From positions 992,001 through 1,056,000 of the forward strand of contig SADC01000886.1 of NCBI GenBank assembly GCA_004194705.1: a stretch of DNA of 64,000 bases. Reading direction: 5' to 3'. The position numbers and the translations under genes were made by a program. Every line of letters starts with the position of its first letter. Positions within the stretch are counted from its first letter, which is position 1. The notes beneath the pieces were generated by a model that had not been told where the DNA came from, made no database searches, and saw only the letters and a program-made list of their open reading frames with translations. This document shows positions 29,253-40,721 of this stretch, piece by piece. The DNA is from Ditylenchus dipsaci. Lineage: Eukaryota; Nematoda; Chromadorea; Rhabditida; Anguinidae.

Positions 29253-30539
29253 TTTTTCTATTTTTTGCCTTGCTTGACCAAAGCAAAACCAAAAAAAACT
29301 TTTTCGGATTTTTGAAAACCAAATGTTTTTAGGCCTACTCGGGGACCAAGAATCACGATTTTACGGGTGGTTTTCCCTTGAGGAAAATTAAATTTTGCTT
29401 TAGAGGAAGGGCGAAAGAATTCATACTGTAGCAAACCATGATACCGTATCATGGTTTTTATGCACTTTCGATGAGGGCGTTTTCTGGCTTCTACTGATCA
29501 TATCGAGCTATCATTACAGCTTCGCACATAACTTAGGAAGTATAGTAGAAATACACAAAAAAATCTCAATGTTTCCTAAAATTTTCAGTTCTAGTACTTC
29601 CCTGTTAGTTTTAACTAGTTTTTGCCCACCCTGCGGGCGGGTTTTATTTTTCGCTGATATTTTCGAATTTTTTCGCTAAAGTTCCGTAGTATTTTTCAAT
29701 ATATTTACGCTGATGTTTCCGTATCATTTTTTGTTTATTTTTCGTTTGTTTTTACTTCAAAAAAATATACATATTCTTTTGAGAATCAAGAAAGGCTTCA
29801 ATTTAAACCGCTCAATCATTGATTCGATATCTCATTCAGATACTTGGACGATTGAGAAAAATCAGAAACTATACATGACATGGAGTCTTTTTCTTGTTGC
29901 TAAGATCACAAAAGCGTTCGTTTTGTGACCTGTGGTGGGATTCACAAAAACGTCTTTTTCTATTGCGGGTTTTATAACAGTGGTCTGTGGTCTTTTAGAA
30001 GTCTATGAATTAAGCATATAAGCATACGATGAATAAATGTTAGCTAAGAGATATGAAACATTCAATGAAACTTGAACCATGATGAATGAGCCACAAATAA
30101 ATTGAGGACATATGAGACATAAAACATGAACCATGAGACTCGAAATATGAGTCGTGATCTATCAACTCCTTTCGAGAACATACAAAAGTACTACATTTAC
30201 CGACTCTTTCAGACGTGGTAGTTGAGATTCTCAAGGCGTCTTTCTCATGAGCAAAATTTACGAAGGTCCCGTATTTTTTCTGCGGATAATTCAGTAAAAG
30301 TGCCTTTTTGAGTAAAATTTACGAAAGTGTTCACTTTATTAGCACTTCGACTGAACTATGATTCCTGTTTGAATCAAGACAATGAGATTCGTATGAAATA
30401 TTTCGAAACTTTCGAAAAAGACTCGAACAGTTCAATCGATTTCAAAATTCAATTTAAGTGATTGGATGATGCAAATAGACAAAGTTTATTATACAAACAG
30501 CGATCAAATGAAATACAGAGATTCTTAGATGACTTCATT

Positions 30540-31040
30540 CTTTCGTAACCACCAAGAAAGTTCCAGTGCCTTGAATGGCCTTGAATCATAGAAGCATTAC
30601 ACAGTTCCAGTACCTTGAATGGCCACCACTCGGGTTTAGCACCTTGATTCTTTGCTTCTTCTCTTGAGACATTACGAAGAGTAGAGAGACTAAAGTAGAA
30701 GGATTTTATTGAATCATAGAAGCATTACACAGTTCCAGTACCTTTAATGGCCACCACTCGGGTTTAGCACCTTGATTCTTTGCTTCTTCTCTTGAGACAT
30801 CACGAAGAGTAGAGAGACTAAAGTAGAAGGATTTATATTGAATCATAGAAGCATTACACAGTTCCAGTACCTTTAATGGCCACCACTCGGGTTTAGCACC
30901 TTGATTCTTTGCTTCTTCTCTTGAGACATCACGAAGAGTAGAGATACTAAAGCAGAAGGATTTATATTGAATCATAGAAGCATTACACAGTTCCAGTACC
31001 TTGAATGGCCACCACAGAAAGTGCATTTCTGTTCGGCTAA
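30540..31040. repeat. 128-129 bp tandem repeat, about 3.4 copies
   Basis: GAATCATAGAAGCATTACAC begins units at 30583, 30711, 30840 and 30969 (periods 128, 129, 129). The units are over 95% alike. Because 129 is a multiple of three, the minus strand stays open and gives a 43-residue repeat (WWPLKVLELCNAS..), but nothing suggests a real protein. Confidence 0.9.
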
Positions 31041-31089
31041 TAATAATTAGAAAAACAATCAAAAGACTACCGAATCACGAAAGAAATAT

Positions 31090-31325
31090 GAATGATTCAC
31101 CTGTTCGGGATAGATACTACCACCACTCGGGTCATCCTTCTTTAGCATCTGAGCAGATTCATCAAAACTTGATGCGAGCAGGAACCTGTAAAAACAATCA
31201 TAGACTACGTAGCATCAAAAAAGACTACGTATCACAATATAATGATTCACCTTTTCAAGATAGATACTGCCACCACTCGGGTCAACCTTTTTAAGCATCT
31301 TAGAAGATTAACCGATACTTGATGC
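31090..31325. repeat. About 151 bp tandem repeat, two copies
   Basis: GATTCACCTGTTCGGGATAG at 31093 and GATTCACCTTTTCAAGATAG at 31244 start two diverged copies. Both contain CCACCACTCGGGT, also present in the adjoining 129 bp array, suggesting a common origin. Confidence 0.75.
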
Positions 31326-32062
31326 GAGCACGAACCACTACAAATAATCAATAGACCACTAAGAAGAGGATAGAGACTAAAAAATGATAATCAACAAATA
31401 AAAGAATGAGAGAATCAACCACTGACTAAAATAATAATGAGACTCTCAAAGACTGAGTCGTCAAAAAATATTTTTCTGTTTCCTCTTGAGACCAACTTTC
31501 AAACGACAATTTTGAGACATTTAAAAGTTCGCGATGACGGACAGACATACATACAACTCTCTTTTAGTTAGTTTTAATGTTCTACACAAAGTTTGTGGTA
31601 GCATTTAACTTTTTGCTTTAAGTGAAAAATGGTCGTTTTTCTATTTGAAACTTTTGTGTTTTTAATTTAGGAGCTCCAGGTAGCTTAATTACTGTCATTG
31701 ATTTTTCGGGGAAAACTTATGGGGCAATGGGCTACCTACGCAAATTTTTCCGAAAATGTCCATTTTTATGACTAGCCCTGTATATATGAAGATTTACCTG
31801 ATAGACTCATCAGATCAGGTAAAAATATTTCAAAAATAAAGTTAAAAGACGTTGAGTCACAGAATGGAACCGACTTAAGAGGCTTTTTGTTGGGTAAAAA
31901 TTGCGTTGTTTTAGGAGGACACCGAACAATCTAGTCCGTCGTAACTTAATTCACACGTTGTTTGGCCACATACTTTAATTAACAATAAATATATTTATAT
32001 CAAAATTTTATGAGGCGGTGTTTTAATTATGAACATTTTAGGATGTCGATAAAGCTAAAAGC

Positions 32063-32233
32063 CTACTTGCGATACTGTTGCTGGCTTTGTGACGCATTAG
32101 TGGTGGCGTTGGAGCGCTGAGAAGTAATATCTATTAAGGTAGAATCACTGTGGCTGGATGCGGACACCATGGAGTGACCATCTTCTAGCACAAGAGCTGT
32201 CTGAAGTCGGTGGGTGAGGAGCGCATCGTTGGC
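32063..32233 (-). CDS. Candidate last ex­on of an unknown minus-strand gene
   Basis: After a TTGTAG acceptor near 32234 the frame reads NDALLTHRLQTALVLEDGHS, a Ser/Thr/Gln-rich tail, and QQQYRK before a TAG stop. An AT-rich 3' flank follows, with ATTAAA-like signals near 31975-32030. Codon content is unlike the surrounding repeats. Upstream exons would lie above 32300 but were not found. No family recognised. Confidence 0.4.
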   Translation of the reverse strand, partial: ANDALLTHRLQTALVLEDGHSMVSASSHSDSTLIDITSQRSNATTNASQSQQQYRK

Positions 32234-32418
32234 TACAACATCACATTGAAGCATACATTGTTTTTCCTTAAAATGATTTTGTATAAAAATGGATGAAAAA
32301 ACTTTGTCAAAGCCAAAGGTTTTTTCAGAATCACACAAATAATTTTCTATAGCTGAGACTCTCAGCTACTTTTTTTTTCTATTTAGCTTAATAAAGAGCC
32401 ATTTATAAAATAAAGGTA

Positions 32419-32824
32419 CGGTCAAGCCGCGATAAACGGACACTCCCAAAAGTTGGTTCCACAGCTGGGCCCGACCCTTTTTGACAATTTCATTTTGACA
32501 GTCTGGTCCTAAATAACGCAAGAATGCCGATTTTGCCGATAGTTTTTCAAAATTCAAAAACTTTTTTTTTTCTAAAAAGGAAAAACCTCGATAAACAGAC
32601 ACACTATTTTAGAAACAGGTGTCCGTTTATCGAGATTCAGCTTTTTTAGAGGAAAAAGTTTATGGATTTTGAAAACCGATCGGCAAAGTCGGCATCCTTG
32701 CGATATTTAGGACCAGACTGTCAAAACAAAATAGACAAAAACATCAAACAGTAGGGCTAAAAAGGTGTTGCACCCAGCTGGGGAACGAACTTTTTGTTGG
32801 TGTCCGTTAATCGAGGTTCGACTG
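32419..32824. mobile_element. TA-flanked pogo/Tc1-like MITE with GATAAACGGACAC ends
   Basis: TA|CGGTCAAGCCGCGATAAACG at the left and TTAATCGAGGTTCGACTG|TA at the right. Extra terminal-type units CGATAAACAGACAC and GTGTCCGTTTATCGAG lie back to back in the centre (about 32588-32637), so end-like sequence occurs four times. The mid-arm CCGATTTTGCCGAT resembles the CAGTCAAACCTC family. Confidence 0.75.
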
Positions 32825-33142
32825 TAAAAACAAAATTTAAAACCTAAAATTTTTAAAAAATGTCGATATAGCTTTGACTAGCCACTTGACTGAAAACTGA
32901 CTTGAATAAAAATTATTGAAAAAAGTATGTGCTAGCCAAAAAAGCAATGCCAGTTATTGGCTTGGGAGAGACTAAGGCGGGATTTCGAAATTTATTATTT
33001 TATAAAAAAGCCTTTAATTTCTTCTTTTCAAGGTTTCGATGTTTAATTAAGGAAGAAAGCCATAAGTTATAATACAAAGTAGAGCTTAAAACGAAAAACA
33101 TATATGTATAACCTCTATCGAACCCCACCCTCTAATATTTCA

Positions 33143-33178
33143 GACTTGCCGTTCTGTTCGGACAGCGGACGGCAAGTC
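33143..33178. repeat. Hairpin GACTTGCCGTTC/GGACGGCAAGTC
   Basis: A 36 bp near-perfect inverted repeat, GACTTGCCGTTCTGTTCGG with its complement. It may be an element end or a structured site; no function is evident. A second palindrome of GATCAATTAATCGCATGTGC type lies at 33230-33262. Confidence 0.5.
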
Positions 33179-33548
33179 AATTTTTCTTAAAATTGCACGG
33201 TCGGCACTGCTCTCGAGACTCGAGCTGACGACGATCAATTAATCGCATGTGCGATTGATCGTGCATACGGACGAATTTTTTAGGAAAACGGTATGATGTA
33301 TCCAATTTTGGCGATACTGGCTCGCCGTTTCCTCTCTGCATCAGTAGCGAGTCAGCCTAGTAAACAAATTTTCTCGGTCGCGATGTTTTCAACTATACAC
33401 GCTCAAGTGCGGAGAATGCAGAGATGCAAAAAAAGCTTTTATGTGTATAAAATGTCAAATTTTTTGGTATGTAGGAGCTAAAAGCAAAAATAATCGCATA
33501 ATAAATAATCGAACCTGAATTTGTATGCAATAATCGTTGCGATTAATC

Positions 33549-33750
33549 CAGGGCTGCCATATGTCCTTTTTAAAAAAATTTGTCCTTTTTTAAAATCCAA
33601 ATCTTTTTTTAATTTCAGTCAAAATTTTTTTTTCGCTTCAAAATGATAATAAGCACTAGATAAAATGCACTTTTTTCTTCAAAAATAATCAAAATGTCCT
33701 TTTTTAGGCCCAAATGTCTTTTTTTAAATAAAATTGAGATGGCAGCCCTG
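33549..33750. mobile_element. hAT-like MITE with tandem TGTCCTTTTTTA units
   Basis: CAGGGCTGCCATATGTCCTT at the left and its inverse ending GATGGCAGCCCTG at the right. Flanking octamers GATTAATC (33541-33548) and AATTAATC (33751-33758) match at 7 of 8 bases. CAGGG ends with an 8 bp duplication are typical of hAT elements. Each arm has two TGTCCTTTTTTA-type units. Confidence 0.75.
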
Positions 33751-34408
33751 AATTAATCGCATTTGATATTTTCAATCGCAATCGCAGTGGGTTAAGACCA
33801 AAATAATCGCAATCGCACAAATCGTCAGCCCTAGTCGGCACAATGTGACTATATTGTAACAGACCGTATTGAAACACTTTTGACCAATGACATCCCGTCT
33901 GGACGGGCTTGTCTTGTCAAAATTACATACAAGAAACTTTAAGTAGTCTAATTTAATTATTTTGACAAAAAATTACTATTAAAAAAAATGTTATGCTACT
34001 AGATACGTGTTATTTAAAGAAAATTCATAATAAAATAAAAATACGATCAAATAATTTTTTTATTTATATGGCCGGCTATATTTCTCAAAATTAGGACGGA
34101 TAGTCGTCGTACGGCGGACAAAACGTCGCCCGATCTGCAAAAAATATTGTCAACATGTTACCAAGAGGTGCCATACATATAATTCTTATTTCACTGCTAT
34201 TGTCAGTTTCAAAAACAATATGAAAAACATACGTGGCCACCTAATATGTCAATAGCAATGTCATCATGCGTGTCAACAATGTCGAAAATAGAAATTCTCT
34301 ATTCGTACTGCGTCAACATTCATTGACAGGTTGTGTGTGGCCTAGGAACGACTTCTTTGTATTAAATATTTTGAAGGCGGGTACTAGGTCAATTCAAAAA
34401 AAGAATTA

Positions 34409-34577
34409 CAGTCAACTCTCGCTATAATATTCACCCTCGTGACCGGTGTAGGTGTATATTATAGCGAGATGTATCCTGTATCGAGTGTATATTATAGTAT
34501 ATTATATCTTTGCTGGCCAACCAAATAGCGCTCAGGTGTATATTACCGCGAGTGTATATTATAGCGACAGTTGACTG
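34409..34577. mobile_element. TA-flanked MITE with repeated GTGTATATTATAGCGAG units
   Basis: TA|CAGTCAACTCTCGCTATAAT at the left and TTATAGCGACAGTTGACTG|TA at the right. GTGTATATTATAGCGAG or close variants occur five times in 170 bp, so most of the element is made of end-derived 17 bp units. Confidence 0.8.
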
Positions 34578-34629
34578 TATTTTTAAATGCAAATCTGTTA
34601 AGTACCTTCTTGTGATAAGTAATAAAAAC

Positions 34630-34722
34630 GCTCTCACCGTTGATTAGCATCAGTGTCACAGTAGTAGAGCAGCAGCCTACTGTGTGAGTCGATAATCAGT
34701 TCGATTCACATTGGACACATTT
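34630..34722 (+). repeat. tRNA-like segment (not a functional tRNA)
   Basis: A box A-like TTAGCATCAGTG is followed by GCAGCCTACTGTGTGAGTC and a box B-like CAGTTCGATTC. There is no matching acceptor stem. Position inside a repeat suggests a SINE-like remnant. Confidence 0.4.
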
Positions 34723-35086
34723 TTTTTCTTGAATGTTAGTAAGATGTGACATTTTAATTCTCCCTTAAATTTCACTGGCACCCTCTATTTTAAAATATTC
34801 CTATTGGCGACGAGCATGCCCAAAGACAATCTTATTGAATTCAGGCTAAGAAGATGATCTGTCACTAAAAATTTCACCTTCTACCTTGGTTTAAGCGCGA
34901 GCCGTCTTCTTCGAGATATTTAAAAAGTAGAACAATGTTGAGAGTGAAACAAACTGGTGCAGGATCAAAATACCCAAAGACAAAACACCCAATTACAAAA
35001 TACCCAAAGTATTATATGAAATACCCAAAGTACAAATACCAAAGACAGGATACCCAATATGCATATTGTGCAGATAATATGCACTA

Positions 35087-35270
35087 CAGTCTACTCTCGT
35101 TAAACTGGCACTCCAATAAACTGGCACCCTCGATAAACTGGCACTTTGAAAAAGCCCTATTCGGTTGGCCGACAGAGAAATTAGGCAAAGTAACATCCCA
35201 CTAAACTGGCACCCCGATAAGCTGGCCCCAGGCTGGTCCCCAGGGGTGCCAGTTTATCGAGAGTAGACTG
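35087..35270. mobile_element. TA-flanked MITE with repeated AAACTGGCACCCCGAT units
   Basis: TA|CAGTCTACTCTCGTTAAACT at the left and GTTTATCGAGAGTAGACTG|TA at the right. AAACTGGCAC with CCNNAT spacing recurs five times, at 35100, 35116, 35133, 35203 and inverted at 35246. Confidence 0.85.
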
Positions 35271-35272
35271 TA

Positions 35273-35428
35273 CCATATAACCTCTATTAATCCCCACCCT
35301 CTACTAATCCATCAGCCCCATTTTTTCAACTAGGATTTTAGAGTTAAGGCCATTTTAGATTTACAATTTCGAAAATTTTCAGGGATTGAAAAATAATCCT
35401 CCTGGGAGATAAAAAGAGGTTATATGGT
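35273..35428. mobile_element. TA-flanked CCATATAACCTCTATTAATCC MITE
   Basis: CCATATAACCTCTATTAATC is inverted at 35408-35427 (AAAGAGGTTATATGG), with TA on each side. A partial copy starts at 33109. The repeated CCACCCTCTACTAATCC unit again resembles a doubled terminus. Confidence 0.7.
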
Positions 35429-36879
35429 ATATGCTATTATCATAACATACACAACATATAATATGCACCATATGCCATTATAATATTAGTAGACCGTCAA
35501 AAGTTCACCAAAAGACTACTCTTGGGTATATTGGGTGTTTGGGTATTTTGTCTTCGGGTATTTTGACCGTTGGGTATTTTGTACTTTGGTTATTTTGTCT
35601 TTGGGTATTTTGATCCTGCACCGAAACAAACACTCAAGTGTATGGCTAACATCGATTTAAAGAGTCATTTGAAGTTTTAAAAAGAAAAATAAGACTGCGT
35701 CGGCTGGTTTTAAAGCCGAATCTGACTTGCCTAACCAATGCATTTGTGTTTATTATATTAGTAAAAGTTATAATGTATTAAATAACAAATAATATTCATA
35801 TGTAGTTTGTAGATTTAGTTCATTCCATATAAATTCTTAATAAATACCAGATGACCGAAAATCTCTAATTTGGATTTTTGGTCATTTTTCAAAAAAAATT
35901 TCTCTTGCTTAATGCGTCAAGATGACGCTCCTAACTGTACTTTTTCAATAATGTCTACAAGCTTGATGATTATAGTGTACAAAATATGCAATTATCTTTT
36001 TCGTTATTGCTTCACATGCTTGACTCGCTAGGTTACTTTTTTATTATTGAGAAAAAAGGTAATCTGTTCACTTCTGTTTACTTATTTGTTGCGTGGGCCA
36101 TTGTTTGATTTTAATATTTCTAGCCACATTGTTTTTTTTACAAGGCGAGCAATTTTTATCCAATCGTAGTTGAATTGTCAGACAAAACAACATATTTTCT
36201 ACATTTAATCCGGCCTTTTAATTGGTCTCGTAAAAACTTGTGTTTTGTCGTAAAGTATCACATTTTTAATCAATTAAGTTCTTTGGAATTATTTTTAGTC
36301 TTTTTTATAGTAAATAGAACTAGATTTTGACCGAAAATTTTTTTAAATGTGTGCCTGATATTTTTAAAATACTTCTTTTAAATTTTTAAATTGAATAATT
36401 GTTTGTACTATTTAGTAATAAATATGGAGAAAAGGCTTTCTAGGACATTTATCCACTTTGCAGCCCCGATTTTGATGCTTTGGCTCATGATTTTAGCAAG
36501 TCAACCTCCAGGTCATATGGCGGTGACAAAGATGAATATAACACAAATTAGAGATGTGGCCTTAAAAAGCGCTGCAACAGTCAAAAACTCGTCCCTTCAA
36601 ATGTTCAAGTCGATGTTTAAAGGTTACTTTTTAGTTTATTTATGTTGGACAATCCTATTTGAAACCAAACAGTTTATGTCAATAATGACTTTACTAATAA
36701 TACCGTATCGACCAAATTTTCGTCACCTTTTATTTTGTTCATAACTTCTCAAATTTTCGGTGTTTTGAAACAAGCTTTTTTAAACAATTTTGTAGCCCTG
36801 AATCTTAGCTACAAGATGGCATCAACAAAAAACTTTTTCAAAATTCAAAAAAAGTTATGGCTATTTCCGAATGGGGTGG

Positions 36880-37224
36880 CAAAAAATGACGCTCTTATTG
36901 TGGGTGAGCCCTTACTGTTCATGTTGGAGGGGCCTCCCATCTTGCCCTGCTTCATGAGTGGTTCAAGACTGTCCACGATGCAATCAACTCGTTTTTATGC
37001 AGGATGGTTGCCCACCGTATTGGAAACTTTCAGTACGAAATTAGCTCAATAACAATCTGCCTGGTCGTTGGATGGGAAGAGGCTCACCAAATTTACCGTG
37101 GCCGCCATACTCTCCTGATCACACACACCATGCAATTTTTTCTTGTGGGGCTACGTCAAGTCAATCGTTCACCGCACTCAGCCAGCCAATTTAGAAGAGC
37201 TTCGTGAGAAAATTCAGCAATGCT
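36880..37224 (+). pseudogene. Mariner/IS630-type DDE transposase remnant, 5' part
   Basis: Reads FMQDGCPPYW, then GRWMGRGSPNLPWPPYSPD and, after a frameshift, CNFFLWGYVKSIVHRT and LEELREKIQQCF. QDG.PP(H/Y) and SPD.TPCDFFLWGYVK are the second and third catalytic-Asp motifs of Tc1/mariner-superfamily transposases; the two Asp are about 38 residues apart (DD37D-like). An in-frame stop and a frameshift make it non-functional. Upstream sequence has lost the first catalytic region. Confidence 0.85.
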
Positions 37225-37228
37225 TTAA

Positions 37229-40006
37229 AGGAGCATGCTTTCCTAGTGCAACGCCAATTGTTGATTTTTGAATTCCCGGGGACATAAAAAAATAAAAATA
37301 ATTATGACAAAATTTGCGCAAAATGTTTTTCAAATGCAAACATTTTTTTTCGGCAGTCATTTTTGACTTCTCAATTGAATTTTCGGTCGGGTCCGCCGAC
37401 TCGCTGTTACTTTGTGGTCGCCCATTTGGTTTTTGTGTATAGCTAGTTGAATTATAGTGGCTATATCTTATTTTTATGTCTTTTTTGCTTCAGATTATTA
37501 AAAGAAGAAGCCAAGTTTTTGCCTCGAACCTCATTAGATAAGTTTTTATCCATTATTTGCCGTCTTTTTCTTTTCTTTTGTTCCTCCTGTTTAGGTTGTT
37601 TGCGAGAGCGCTCATGCGGATTGTACGAGATCTGATGGGCTTTCTCTGCGGCGCTACTTTGCTTTCTTGAGTCGGTCACGGGATTAAGCTTTTTTTTGTA
37701 AAAATGTGGTTAGTTGCCAATTAAAATTTTTTCCATAATTTTTTACGCTGGTTTATTATAGAAGGGAAGCTGCTATCGAATTTTCGACCTCAGTGACGTG
37801 CGCTTCACAACTTCCTATCAGAGCCAGTGCTAGTTGGAGGACTCATATGGTACACATTTGGACTGAACAATACCTCAAAGGCTAAGAATTAGTTGGACAG
37901 GCGCTAGATGGTGTTCTTTGATTTTTTCTCGATTCTCTGGTCAGGTAACCCTATTTTTAATCTCACTGCGACTGCACATAGCCTTACAAAGTAATCAGTG
38001 AATGTAGCCTAAAACCCATGAATTAGCCACATACGATTATTTTTGTCTACGTGGAAGCTACAGACTTTGGCAATTGTATGTGGTCGTAGTGTTAGGCGAG
38101 TGCACGGGCCGGTCCTTCCCGAGCCGTTATTTGCATAATCCATCACGGTTTATTATGAAGACAATTTTTACTGGAGTCTGTAAAAGTACTGCCCGTGCAC
38201 ATACTTGCGTAGTGTATTTCGCGTATTGTATTATCTTTCTATGTGCCTTCGTGCTCCATTTCAAGACAGTATGGCTAGGCCCTTGTAACATAACTGTCGG
38301 AGCACGTCAACTTCATGTAAGAGGCTGCCTAGCGAAAGTGATTATAAGTCACATATTATTTACCATAATGATCTTTTGGAGTTCATGTTTCTAATTTTCA
38401 GGTATGATACATCTTTCAGGTATTTCGTTCTCATCAGGGAATAATCTTTTAGCGTCCTTGGCTATGCAGGTCCTGAGCTACCGTTTGTTTATACTTTATA
38501 CTTTTACGGGCTATTCTGTGTTTTAACGAAATAATAAATAACTATCTAACATTTAGCTGTGTAGATTATCTTTTAGCGTCCTTGGCTATGCATCTCTCAT
38601 CAATCCGCTTTTGATCTGCTGACGATTTTCTATCGTGCTTGATTTATTCAGGCACAGCTATGTAAAATTTAGCTATTTTAGGCTGTTTTAGGCTACATTC
38701 ACTGATTACTTTGTAAGGCTAAAAGTATAAACAAACGGTAGCTCAGGACCTGCATAGCCAAGGACGCTAAAGATTATTCCCTGATGAGAACGAAATACCT
38801 GAAAGATGTATCATACCTGAAAATTAGAAACATGAACTCCAAAGATCATTATGGTAAATAATATGTGACTTATAATCACTTTCGCTAGGCAGCCTCTTAC
38901 ATGAAGTTGACGTGCTCCGACAGTTATGTTACAAGGGCCTAGCCATACTGTCTTGAAATGGAGCACGAAGGCACATAGAAAGATAATACAATACGCGAAA
39001 TACACTACGCAAGTATGTGCACGGGCAGTACTTTTACAGACTCCAGTAAAAATTGTCTTCATAATAAACCGTGATGGATTATGCAAATAACGGCTCGGGA
39101 AGGACCGGCCCGTGCACTTGCCTAACACTACGACCACATACAATTGCCAAAGTCTGTAGCTTCCACGTAGACAAAATAATCGTATGTGGCTAATTCATGG
39201 GTTTTAGGCTACATTCACTGATTACTTTGTAAGGCTATGTGCAGTCGCAGTGAGATTAAAAATAAGGTTACCTGACCAGAGAATCGAGAAAAAATCAAAG
39301 AACACCATCTAGCGCCTGTCCAACTAATTCTTAGCCTTTGAGGTATTGTTCAGTCCAAATGTGTACCATATGAGTCCTCCAACTAGCACTGGCTCTGATA
39401 GGAAGTTGTGAAGCGCACGTCACTGAGGTCGAAAATTCGATAGCAGCTTCCCTTCTATAATAAACCAGCGTAAAAAATTATGGAAAAATTTTAATTGGCA
39501 ACTAACCACATTTTTACAAAAAAAGCTTAATCCCGTGACCGACTCAAGAAAGCAAAGTAGCGCCGCAGAGAAAGCCCCATCAGATCTCGTACAATCCGCA
39601 TGAGCGCTCTCGCAAACAACCTAAACAGGAGGAACAAAAGAAAAGAAAAAGACGGCAAATAATGGATAAAAACTTATCTAATGAGGTTCGAGGCAAAAAC
39701 TTGGCTTCTTCTTTTAATAATCTGAAGCAAAAAAGACATAAAAAAAGATATAGCTCTATTATATTTCAACCTAGTCTATTTCACAAAATGCTCAAAAAAT
39801 GGGCGACCAACTAAGCGAAAAACAGCGCGTCGGCGGACCCGGGGAAAAGGGGCCTTTTAGAAGTCAAAAATGAGCTGCCGCTAAAAAAATGTTTGCATTC
39901 GAACCGAAAATTTTGCGCAAATTTTGTCATTTTATTTTTTATTTTTTTTATGTCCCCGGGAATTCAAAAATCAACAATTGCCGTTGCACTAGGAAAGCAT
40001 GCTCCT
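37229..40006. mobile_element. 2.8 kb near-perfect palindrome flanked by TTAA
   Basis: TTAA at 37225-37228 and 40007-40010. The termini AGGAGCATGCTTTCCTAGTG are inverted at the right end. Arms of about 1.28 kb are nearly identical; the loop (about 38512-38716) is about 200 bp and repeats arm sequence CTACATTCACTGATTACTTT. A 105-110 codon open frame occurs in both arms (38074-38394 plus, 38811-39143 minus) but lacks protein character. A Lys-rich frame (37461-37679 minus; mirrored at about 39530-39750 plus) could be captured host coding sequence. Confidence 0.9.
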
Positions 40007-40010
40007 TTAA

Positions 40011-40175
40011 CAACCTTTCTCAGGCGATGATCAATCGGTCCATTATGGCCCACCAGCGTCGTCTTCAACGGTTCGTTGAAGTGAAGGAAGAAGTGTCGAG
40101 CAAACATATGAAAATGTGTGAATCTCAGTTTTTGTTGTGTTTCTTGTCTGTTGTTATGCTAGGAATTGAATAAAG
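40011..40175 (+). pseudogene. Mariner-type transposase remnant, 3' part
   Basis: Continues from the split at the TTAA site: NNLSQAMINRSIMAHQRRLQ then RFVEVKEEV, and a stop at 40173. The pattern ..M....RR...C.E..G.H.E is the usual C-terminal end of mariner-like transposases, and the point of interruption matches the 5' fragment exactly. Confidence 0.75.
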
Positions 40176-40721
40176 GGTGTTATGTTTTGCTCAATAGTGT
40201 AGTCCATTTTGCCTAAAATCAGAGAAAAATTAAGACATTTTTCAACTTCAAAAATTTCCATTAAGGTGTCATTCGATTGCCTAAAATGTCAGCTTTCAAA
40301 CAAAAAAAAAGCTTGTTTCAAAACATGGAAAATTTGAAAAGTTATAAACAGAATAAAAGGTGACGAAAATTTGGTCCATACGGTAGTATCAGGAAACCAA
40401 GCGTAAGTACCTTGAACATAATATTTTCCTAATCCGCAAAAATTGGGAAAATATCAGGTTGTTCCATGAGTTCTTTTCCAAATAAAAGTTTTGTGGCATT
40501 GTGTGGTTTCTATCAATTTATTGAAAAGTTTTTAAAATTTGACCTTTCATTTCTTAGCTACAAAATAGAAAATGAACCTTAAATGGGCATGCTCGCCGCC
40601 GATGGAAATATTTTGAAAGGCGGGTACCAGGTCAATTCAAACGAAAATTATTTTAAAATAAATTTTAGTTGAGTACCCTACGGGGAATAAGTAATCAAAA
40701 AGACTTCGTTCGTTTAATAGC

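Larger units (their letters stand above)
34360..34830. repeat. Relative of the GGGCATGCTCG element, with nested MITE
   Basis: The left end TTAAATATTTTGAAGGCGGG and the right end AAAATATTCCTATTGGCGACGAGCATGCCC are inverse and match the subterminal sequence of 40583-42466. The left terminus has lost its GGGCATGCTCG. A TA-flanked MITE is inserted at 34409-34577 and a tRNA-like segment follows. Confidence 0.6.
34945..35640. mobile_element. Foldback with tandem AAAATACCCAAAGAC arms, enclosing two MITEs
   Basis: GGTGCAGGATCAAAATACCC at the left and its inverse at 35600-35622. The left arm has about six 14-15 bp units (34967-35060), the right arm about six (35525-35605). Nested between them are the TA-flanked elements at 35087-35270 and 35273-35428. 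Confidence 0.85.
36698..40387. mobile_element. Decayed mariner-like element, split by a palindrome
   Basis: Termini TACCGTATCGACCAAATTTT (36700) and its inverse AAAATTTGGTCCATACGGTA (to 40386), followed inward by matching GTCACCTTTTATT..GTTCATAACTT. The transposase remnant lies at 36880-37224 and 40011-40175. A TTAA-flanked palindrome (37229-40006) was inserted into it. The ends are shared with no other element in the window. Confidence 0.8.

Noticed and set aside
30706..31062. Repeat protein with a 43-residue period
   Set aside because: It stays open only because the 129-bp DNA unit is a multiple of three; there is no start context, and the adjacent DNA is plain tandem repeat.
38074..39143. 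Identical 105-110 codon open frames on opposite strands as a duplicated gene
   Set aside because: They are the same sequence in the two arms of a palindrome. The translation has no domain or splice context and continues into arm sequence.
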